Source of the DNA: Acidobacteriota bacterium
GTDB taxonomy: Bacteria > Acidobacteriota > Terriglobia > Terriglobales > Acidobacteriaceae
DNA: 6,507 nucleotides
Direction of reading: 5' to 3'
NCBI GenBank assembly: GCA_021819255.1
Contig: JAKART010000137.1
Location: 1-6,507, forward strand
The notes below the pieces were generated by a model. It was not told the DNA's origin. It ran no database searches and saw only the letters and a list, made by a program, of their open reading frames with translations. Of this stretch, positions 1 to 4,019 are shown one piece after another. Made by a program: the position numbers and the translations under genes. Every line of letters starts with the position of its first letter. Position 1 is the stretch's first letter.

Positions 1-224
1 AGAGTGCCACTCTCAAGTCTACACGAGGCGCTCGGGATCCAGAAGCACTTTCCGCGGAACGCTCCCTGGCGATCGCAGCCTTCTGTTCAGCCTGGATGGC
101 CCTGTCCGGGGCCGCGGAGGCTCGATTCAGCAGCGCGGGTGATAGGCAAGGTTCCATGGATGTTGCGCTCTCGGCTCGCTTTTCGAGCAAAAGCGGTTCA
201 CTGCGGATCCGCGTAAGATCTTGA
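1..224 (+). other. Open frame entering from the left edge; possible 3' end of an upstream gene, or non-coding
   Basis: One plus-strand frame (codons starting at 3, 6, 9 and so on) is open from the window edge to a TGA at 222-224. It reads as an Ala/Ser/Arg-rich peptide of about 73 residues with a short hydrophobic patch (LAIAAFCSAWMALSGAAEA) and no family motif I recognise. A second frame is also open across much of the stretch (GTG at 4 to TAA at 216). About 58-61% of third positions are G or C in both frames by my hand count, so codon bias does not pick a winner. High-GC DNA gives chance open frames of this size easily. It may be the tail of an upstream gene or plain intergenic DNA; I do not assign a product. 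Confidence 0.15.
174..195 (+). promoter_or_regulatory. Two mutually exclusive hairpins in the leader of the 269-1243 gene
   Basis: GCTCG (174-178) can pair with CGAGC (184-188) around the loop CTTTT. Alternatively CGCTTTT (177-183) can pair with AAAAGCG (189-195) around the loop CGAGC. The two stems share bases and cannot both form, the arrangement seen in RNA switches and attenuators. The element lies about 75-95 bases before the ATG at 269. No T-run follows the second stem, so it is not an ordinary terminator. A regulatory role is only an inference from the fold. Confidence 0.2.
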
Positions 225-268
225 GTGCGTAGGGAAACCCTTTGCCTGAGAGAAGCGTCCATCCTTTC

Positions 269-1243
269 ATGAAGCAACTCGCTCTCGTCGCGCTGGCGGT
301 TGCGGTATCCGCTCTCCCGGTGTTGGCGCAGCGGGCGGGTGGAGTCTCCGGCGGACAGGCGGGCGGAGGCCACGGAGGCGGTGGGAGCTTCCATGCGGCC
401 TTTGCCGGACGGAGCGCGTTCTCTCCCCGAGTGAATGGCGTTGCCGGACATGGGGCGACGTCGCAATTGGAGGGACGGCGGACGGGCAGGGCCTGGTCCT
501 CTTCCTACAACGACCATCGTCCTGGTTCGGGGGTCTACCGCCAGAGGTGGCGGCGGGACGGGTATGGAGTGCCTTACTACGGTCGGGATGGGTATGGCTA
601 TGGGTACCTGGGAGGCTATGGTTACGGCGGGCTAGGCCTCGGGTGGCCGCTGGCCTCCGGGTGGGTGGACACCAACGACCCGGGGTTCGATGACGGCGAC
701 TCGTCTGACGATGCCGGCTCATCGAGTGATTCTTCTTCCGACGGGAGTGATGGAACGGCGTCCTCCGGGCCTGACGTGCCCTACGGACCTGACGACGGAT
801 CGGACAACTACTACGCCCCGAGCCCCTACGACCCCGGCCCCTATGGCCCCGGCCCCTACGGCCCCAGCGCTTACGGATCAGGCGCCTACGGATCAGGCTC
901 CGAGGGTTCGGGCCAAGGGGTTGGTGGAGAGTATTACCCCTACCCTCCGGTACCCTATCTGAGCGTGCCGACAAAGATGTTAGGGGCTGGGGAACAGGGC
1001 CTCGTGCCGAGCCGGATGGAGCCGGCAATCTCCCCCGTACCCTCGCTCTATGACTCCTCTGCCGTCACGCTGATCTTCAAGGACGGCCGTCCGCCGGAGA
1101 AGATACACAACTACGCTCTGACTCGAACCATGCTGTACGTCGCCGACGGGAAGCACCAGCAGATTCCCATCTCGGAGCTGAATCTGGCAGCGACCCAAAA
1201 AGTGAACCAGCAAAACGGCGTGGACTTCCAACTGCCGCAGTAG
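269..1243 (+). CDS. Secreted Gly/Tyr/Pro-rich repetitive protein with conserved C-terminal module, function unknown
   Basis: The product has 324 residues from the ATG at 269. A typical Sec signal peptide (Met-Lys-Gln, then an Ala/Leu/Val core) ends with a likely cleavage VLA|QR after residue 20, so the protein should act outside the cytoplasm. The mature part has four zones. Residues 21-60 are Gly/His-rich. Residues 85-130 are Tyr/Gly/Arg-rich (repeated GYG). Residues 140-165 are an acidic Asp/Ser tract. Residues 185-214 are six degenerate pentapeptides (SPYDP, GPYGP, GPYGP, SAYGS, GAYGS, GSEGS). The last 60 residues (about 264-323) look like a folded module: VTLIFKDGRPPEKIHNYALT, then LYVADGK and GVDFQLP. 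I recall this ending from other acidobacterial secreted proteins but know no function for it. A TTG at 242 would extend the N-terminus by nine residues and has a better ribosome site (AGGG at 231-234). I prefer 269 because it gives a canonical signal peptide. The gene faces the secreted-protein gene at 1430-1912. Confidence 0.85.
   Translation: MKQLALVALAVAVSALPVLAQRAGGVSGGQAGGGHGGGGSFHAAFAGRSAFSPRVNGVAGHGATSQLEGRRTGRAWSSSYNDHRPGSGVYRQRWRRDGYGVPYYGRDGYGYGYLGGYGYGGLGLGWPLASGWVDTNDPGFDDGDSSDDAGSSSDSSSDGSDGTASSGPDVPYGPDDGSDNYYAPSPYDPGPYGPGPYGPSAYGSGAYGSGSEGSGQGVGGEYYPYPPVPYLSVPTKMLGAGEQGLVPSRMEPAISPVPSLYDSSAVTLIFKDGRPPEKIHNYALTRTMLYVADGKHQQIPISELNLAATQKVNQQNGVDFQLPQ
821..910 (+). repeat. 15-bp tandem repeat array, six degenerate units
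   Basis: Six in-frame 15-base units (starts at 821, 836, 851, 866, 881 and 896) encode X-(P/A)-Y-(D/G)-(P/S) pentapeptides; the last unit has Glu in place of Tyr. Units 2 and 3 are nearly identical at the DNA level, as are units 4 and 5. This suggests recent pairwise duplication by slippage. An NYYAP codon block just before (806-820) may be an older decayed unit. Confidence 0.8.
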
Positions 1244-1247
1244 AGTG

Positions 1248-1352
1248 ATCGTTCCCTCGCGGAGATGGAAAGCCTGGACCGGAAGAAAGCTGTCCCGGCT
1301 AGGGAGATCCCATCGCCGGCCCCAGTTCCGGGAAAATCGTTCCGAGGGAACT
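1248..1352. repeat. Inverted and direct short repeats in the convergent intergenic gap
   Basis: GTTCCCTCG (1251-1259) is repeated in inverted form as CGAGGGAAC (1343-1351). ATCGTTCC occurs directly at 1248-1255 and 1336-1343. Within the right copy, GTTCC-GAG-GGAAC (1339-1351) forms a five-pair hairpin. Read on the minus strand it is followed by GATTTTCC, so it may be a weak terminator for the gene ending at 1430. Nothing else is recognisable in the gap from 1244 to 1429. Confidence 0.35.
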
Positions 1353-1388
1353 CCAAGGGAAAAGGTCGCGGCGGAGCGCTGTGGACCC

Positions 1389-1412
1389 GGATCGGCTCCT
1401 GCCGACCCTTTT
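1389..1412 (+). terminator. Candidate rho-independent terminator for the 269-1243 gene
   Basis: TCGGC (1392-1396) pairs with GCCGA (1401-1405) around the tetraloop TCCT. It can be extended by GG/CC across a bulged A. The plus-strand tail is C then TTTT (1409-1412). It sits about 145 bases past the plus-strand stop and just beyond the end of the convergent minus-strand gene. The T-run is short, so this is a moderate call. Confidence 0.4.
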
Positions 1413-1429
1413 ACGCTGCAAGCTGCCCG

Positions 1430-1912
1430 TTATCGGTGATGAGAGCTTTGGTTGCTTGAGGATGCCGGCTGCAAGCTGGGTGAGGGCTGAGCCAGCCAAG
1501 GGGACATGGTGGTGGTTTTGCCAGTGCGGAAGTGGCCCTTGGTGGCCGGAGTACAGTCGATCTCACTGGAAGCGCGCGGGTGCGGGGACTTGAGATCGCG
1601 CTCGGTAAAGTTGTAGCTGCGCAAGGTGAAGCAGGTGGGCCGGCCCTGCCCCTCGCTGGCCTGCTGCAAGCCCCCTGCGGAGAGGTTGTTCGCGGCCGTG
1701 AGGGTATCGAAGCGCGGCGGGGCGGATTCGAGGGTTGCGGCGGAGAGTGGTTGGTTACGGGATGCGCTGAACAGAGCCGTGGGCGCGCCGGAGGCCGCCA
1801 GCGGAGGAGGACCGGATGGGGTCAGATCCTGCGCTGCGGCCGTTCGGGTGGATCCGGATGCGAGCAGGATGAAGGCGAGCGGGAGCGAGGCGAGAAGACG
1901 AGGCTTTGACAT
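1430..1912 (-). CDS. Small secreted protein with two cysteines, function unknown
   Basis: The product has 160 residues from the ATG at 1912. This start is chosen because a strong Shine-Dalgarno GAGGGA (1919-1924) precedes it by 6 bases and because it gives a clean signal peptide (MSKPRLLASLPLAFILLASG, cleavage near AAA|QD at residues 27-28). The frame stays open upstream to 2008, but that extension has no such signals. The mature protein begins with about 60 Ala/Pro/Ser-rich residues. A more structured-looking part follows at about 90-136: CFTLRSYNFTERDLKS, then IDCTPATKGHF. The only two cysteines, C94 and C120, could form a disulfide outside the cytoplasm. The last 20 residues are a Ser/Gln/His-rich tail. 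I recall similar Cys/Arg-Ser-Tyr and Cys-Thr-Pro-Ala patterns in small acidobacterial exported proteins but can name no family. It lies 257 bp downstream of trmD on the same strand, behind a structured leader, so it probably has its own control. Confidence 0.72.
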   Translation of the reverse strand: MSKPRLLASLPLAFILLASGSTRTAAAQDLTPSGPPPLAASGAPTALFSASRNQPLSAATLESAPPRFDTLTAANNLSAGGLQQASEGQGRPTCFTLRSYNFTERDLKSPHPRASSEIDCTPATKGHFRTGKTTTMSPWLAQPSPSLQPASSSNQSSHHR

Positions 1913-1918
1913 CACAAG

Positions 1919-1940
1919 TCCCTCTGCATTGCAGTCTATA
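1919..1940 (-). promoter_or_regulatory. Ribosome binding site, dyad and possible -10 box of the 1430-1912 gene
   Basis: On the minus strand the order is TATAGA (1940-1935), then CTGCA-A-TGCAG (1934-1924), then GAGGGA (1924-1919), six bases and the ATG. TATAGA resembles a -10 box, but I see no matching -35 hexamer about 17 bases upstream. The 11-base dyad touches the first base of the Shine-Dalgarno. It could be a small operator or, as RNA, a four-pair hairpin with an AAT loop next to the ribosome site. The ribosome site is the firm part of this entry; the rest is tentative. Confidence 0.45.
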
Positions 1941-1946
1941 GCGATT

Positions 1947-1960
1947 CCCGTGTTGACGGG
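1947..1960 (-). promoter_or_regulatory. Short hairpin in the 1430-1912 leader
   Basis: CCCGT (1947-1951) and ACGGG (1956-1960) form a five-pair stem with a four-base loop. It is one of a series of dyads between the trmD stop and the ATG at 1912. Alone it would not be notable. Confidence 0.3.
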
Positions 1961-1980
1961 GTCTCCGAAGTGGGCTTGCT

Positions 1981-2006
1981 GGGCGTTTTCCTTGGGGAAA
2001 GCGCCC
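1981..2006 (-). promoter_or_regulatory. Long near-perfect hairpin upstream of the 1430-1912 gene
   Basis: GGGCGTTTTCC (1981-1991) pairs with GGAAAGCGCCC (1996-2006) around TTGG. This is eleven consecutive pairs with one G-T wobble. The flanking T-run on the minus strand lies before the stem and not after it, and on the plus strand only A bases follow. It therefore does not read as an intrinsic terminator in either direction. It sits about 70 bases upstream of the ATG at 1912 and would be part of a structured 5' leader if transcription reads in from trmD or starts upstream. Confidence 0.5.
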
Positions 2007-2069
2007 AAAATCGTCCAGGCGTTGGAATTTATCCATACGGAAACAGGGTTCGCTCCTGGATGAGCCTTT

Positions 2070-2109
2070 CGGCGCCTCGAATCGCCTTGTTTTTTTGATT
2101 CTGGCGCCG
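2070..2109. terminator. Large two-part stem-loop downstream of trmD with a T7 run in its loop
   Basis: CGGCGCC (2070-2076) pairs with GGCGCCG (2103-2109), and inside it GAATC (2079-2083) pairs with GATTC (2097-2101). The 13-base loop (2084-2096) ends in seven T on the plus strand. Downstream of trmD (minus strand) the loop is A-rich and no T-run follows, so it is not a standard terminator for trmD. On the plus strand a competing short stem, GGCG (2071-2074) with CGCC (2083-2086), is followed at once by TTG and T7. That could stop antisense transcription heading into trmD. The structure is clear; the function is uncertain. Confidence 0.45.
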
Positions 2110-2140
2110 AGCAGCCGGGGAGCGCAGACGGGGTGAGTCC

Positions 2141-2182
2141 GGTTGGCTTTACGCCGGATCCGATTGGCTTTACGCCGGAGGG
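2141..2182 (-). repeat. 21-bp tandem repeat spanning the trmD stop codon
   Basis: Two adjacent 21-base units start at 2141 and 2162; the shared core is G(G/A)TTGGCTTTACGCCGGA. Read on the minus strand in the trmD frame, each unit contains codons Pro-Ala-stop-Ser-Gln. The genuine TAA (2172-2170) is therefore followed seven codons later by a second in-frame TAA (2151-2149). If the first stop were read through, only six residues (SQSDPA) would be added. Confidence 0.85.
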
Positions 2183-3051
2183 GTGTATCCCAGGCCGGCC
2201 AGGTATTGGCGATCATCTTCCGCGAGATCGGCGGTTTGCAGCAGGTCAGGGCGGTTCGCCAGAGTCTTGGCCAGCGCTGCCCGTCGGCGCCAGCGGCGGA
2301 TGGCCAGATGGTCGCCGCTGGAGAGAACCTCCGGGACGCTGAGGCCGAGAAACTCCGCAGGACGTGTGTAGTGGGGGTAGTCGAGGATGCCGCTGGAGGC
2401 GTGGGTGGATCGGGGTACGGACGGGCTCGGCTCCGAGCCCACAGGGAAGGATGCGGCGCTTGCAGCGGCCGCCAGCGGGGCTTTGCCGAAGTCGGCTTCA
2501 CCCTCTCCAAAGCTTTCGTAACGGCTGGAGTCGGCGTGGCCAAGGGCTCCGGGAAGAAGGCGGACGCTGGCATCGAGCAGGACTGCGGCGGCCAGTTCGC
2601 CGCCGGAGAGGACATAGTCCCCGATGGAGAGTTCCTCGTCACAGAGCAGATCCACAACGCGTTCATCCACACCCTCATAGCGGCCGCAAAGCAAAACCAC
2701 GCGATGCAGTGTGGCCAGACGGCGGGCGGTGGACTGGTTGAAGCGTTTTCCCTGGGCAGAGAGCAGGATCACCGATTCGCCCCCGGCGGGGCGCTGCGGC
2801 CTGGGGAGAAGCTGGAGGGAACTGAGGGCCTCATAGATGGGCTGGGGCTTGAGCACCATGCCCTCGCCGCCGCCAAAGGGCCGGTCGTCCACGCTGCGGT
2901 GACGGTCGTGGGTGAAGCAGCGAAGATCGTGAATTTGGATGCTGGCAAGGCCGCTGCGCAGCGCTCGCGAGACCACCCCATGGCCCAAAATGCCTTGGTC
3001 TGGCAGAGCGCCGAAGAACTCCGGAAAGATGGTGAGGATGTCAAAATGCAT
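2170..3051 (-). CDS. trmD: tRNA (guanine-N1)-methyltransferase TrmD with lid insertion
   Basis: TrmD uses S-adenosylmethionine to methylate N1 of G37, next to the anticodon, in tRNAs with G at position 36. This prevents +1 frameshifting; the enzyme is a cytoplasmic SPOUT-class homodimer. The 293-residue product has the family marks in order: MHFDILTIFPEFF at the start, FTHDRHRSVDDRPFGGGEGM (46-65), SAQGKRFNQ (98-106), LCGRYEGVDERV (121-132), SIGDYVLSGGE (142-152), R164 matching the conserved active-site Arg, and the C-terminal tRNA-binding part from ILDYPHYTRP (222-231) with VLSSGDHLAIRRWR. The E. coli enzyme has 255 residues. Most of the extra length is an Ala/Ser/Pro-rich insert at about 185-221, between SFGEG and ILDYPHYTRP. 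The position of the usual catalytic Asp (EDSF in E. coli) is E179 here. The ATG at 3051 is the family start; its ribosome site is weak (GGAA about 6 bases upstream). The gene follows the CPBP gene by 83 bp and lacks rimM or rplS beside it. Confidence 0.97.
   Translation of the reverse strand: MHFDILTIFPEFFGALPDQGILGHGVVSRALRSGLASIQIHDLRCFTHDRHRSVDDRPFGGGEGMVLKPQPIYEALSSLQLLPRPQRPAGGESVILLSAQGKRFNQSTARRLATLHRVVLLCGRYEGVDERVVDLLCDEELSIGDYVLSGGELAAAVLLDASVRLLPGALGHADSSRYESFGEGEADFGKAPLAAAASAASFPVGSEPSPSVPRSTHASSGILDYPHYTRPAEFLGLSVPEVLSSGDHLAIRRWRRRAALAKTLANRPDLLQTADLAEDDRQYLAGLGYTPPA
2389..2499 (-). other. In-frame insertion in the TrmD interdomain lid
   Basis: About 37 extra codons (residues 185-221) lie in the flexible loop between the SAM-binding knot domain and the C-terminal domain, where E. 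coli TrmD has none. The encoded peptide is rich in Ala, Ser and Pro and looks disordered. The DNA includes an 18-base palindrome at 2423-2440 (GGGCTCGG, CT, CCGAGCCC), centred on codons for GSEPS. The boundaries are my hand alignment to E. coli TrmD and may be off by a few residues. Confidence 0.75.
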
Positions 3052-3134
3052 CGTTGTTCCAAGAGATCGGAGTACCGGAAGCGGCCACGCCCAGGCAACT
3101 CGATTCCGCCGGAGCCGGCCATGTGGAAGATAGC

Positions 3135-4004
3135 CTAGCGGCTCAAATGTTTGAATCCGCCTGTGGAGACCAGCGTGACGGCAAAGATGGTGAAGTTGTA
3201 GGTGGCGTGCAACAGCGTGGAGCCGGCCACCGAGTGCATCCGTATCCGCACCAGGCTCAGCGCCAGGCTGACGCCATAGAGCACGCCCAGGATTCCCCAG
3301 GCGTGGGAGATTTGGTCGGCGTGCAAGAGCGCAAAGGGGACGCTGGAGAAGATGGCGGCGAAGGCCAGAGCGGAGGTGGAGTGCTGGGTGCTCCTTTGCC
3401 AGCGTTCCAGGCCTGCGGGGGATCGCTCCAGGGCAAGCCAGTCATAGGCCGTGGCCAGGGCCGGCAGCAGAAATCCACGAAAGGCAATCTCTTCGGCAAT
3501 CGGGGCCAGAGTCACAGCGAAGCTGGCTAGCAGCCATCCGGACATTCGGGTGCTGAGCAGTTGGTCAAAGGGGGTGGTCTTGGGCTGGGGGAGGAAGTAA
3601 AGACACGATTGGGCAGCGGCGCTGAGCAGAACGCCGCCCGCAACGATCCAGTACCACTTGCGGCGGGCAGCCGACAGACCCCAATGAATTCCCTGCGCAA
3701 AGTTGACCTCCCACAGATGAGGGAAGAGCCAGTAGGAGACGGCGAGAATCAACACGTAGGCCAGAGCCTGCGCCAGCAGCACCGTTCCCGGATGCTGTGC
3801 CAGCGAGTCCTGATTCAGGTGGGCGAGGCTGAAGATCACCAGGGCGGAGACGCTCACCAGCATCCAGGCCAGGGTGAAGAACAGCACGGCGTGCCCCAGG
3901 TGTGGAATTCGCCGAGCCAGTCCGTGGTCCCGCTCCGGATCGGTGTCATGCTGGATATCGAGCGACTTGGGCTCGGCGGCGTCGGGTAGGGGATGATGGC
4001 TCAT
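3135..4004 (-). CDS. CPBP-family intramembrane metalloprotease (Abi/CAAX prenyl protease-like)
   Basis: The product is a 289-residue multi-pass membrane protein. The CPBP (Abi, Rce1-like) motifs are all present: EEIAFRG (E171, E172, R176), FALLH (F224, H228) and HATYN (H266, N270). In this family the Glu pair and the His residues form the active site in the membrane. About 34 polar N-terminal residues are followed by likely membrane segments near 37-60, 75-97, 117-136, 155-180, 212-228, 236-253 and 262-281. The segment at 185-211 between motifs 1 and 2 is polar and somewhat long. Family members do varied jobs, including prenyl-protein processing, bacteriocin self-immunity and regulated proteolysis. 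Nothing here names the substrate: there is no CAAX partner or bacteriocin gene nearby. The ATG at 4004 lies only 15 bases after the uvrA stop and has no good Shine-Dalgarno in the gap, so translation may be coupled to uvrA. trmD follows 83 bp downstream. Confidence 0.93.
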   Translation of the reverse strand: MSHHPLPDAAEPKSLDIQHDTDPERDHGLARRIPHLGHAVLFFTLAWMLVSVSALVIFSLAHLNQDSLAQHPGTVLLAQALAYVLILAVSYWLFPHLWEVNFAQGIHWGLSAARRKWYWIVAGGVLLSAAAQSCLYFLPQPKTTPFDQLLSTRMSGWLLASFAVTLAPIAEEIAFRGFLLPALATAYDWLALERSPAGLERWQRSTQHSTSALAFAAIFSSVPFALLHADQISHAWGILGVLYGVSLALSLVRIRMHSVAGSTLLHATYNFTIFAVTLVSTGGFKHLSR

Positions 4005-4019
4005 AGGGCAAAGACCAGA

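Noticed and set aside
267..1028. 253-codon minus-strand frame opposite the repetitive secreted protein
   Set aside because: The Arg/Pro/Ser-rich translation is what Gly/Tyr/Ser repeat codons give on the reverse strand; there is no signal or domain.
1913..2008. N-terminal extension of the 160-residue protein to an ATG at 2008
   Set aside because: The extension would bury the signal peptide and run through an 11-pair hairpin; the ATG at 1912 has a well-placed GAGGGA.
1532..2063. Two plus-strand frames opposite the 160-residue secreted protein
   Set aside because: The minus-strand gene has a strong ribosome site and a signal peptide; the plus-strand frames have neither and read as Gly/Arg/Ala-rich shadows.
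2141..2182. CRISPR or attachment-site reading of the 21-bp tandem repeat
   Set aside because: There are only two units with no spacers, no integrase or cas gene and no tRNA nearby; it is better explained as a slippage duplication of the trmD end.
1755..2678. 307-codon minus-strand frame overlapping the trmD 3' half and the downstream gap
   Set aside because: It overlaps trmD out of frame and runs through stem-loops and into the next gene; the translation is Arg/Pro/Ser-rich with no family signal.
2143..3138. Long plus-strand open frame (331 codons) opposite trmD
   Set aside because: It is antisense to a protein with every TrmD motif intact. Its translation has no recognisable motif, and GC-rich codon bias commonly leaves the opposite strand open.
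3135..4004. Protease gene as an abortive-infection defence gene
   Set aside because: The Abi name of this family is historical. There is no partner toxin, phage gene or mobile-element context here, so a defence role cannot be supported.
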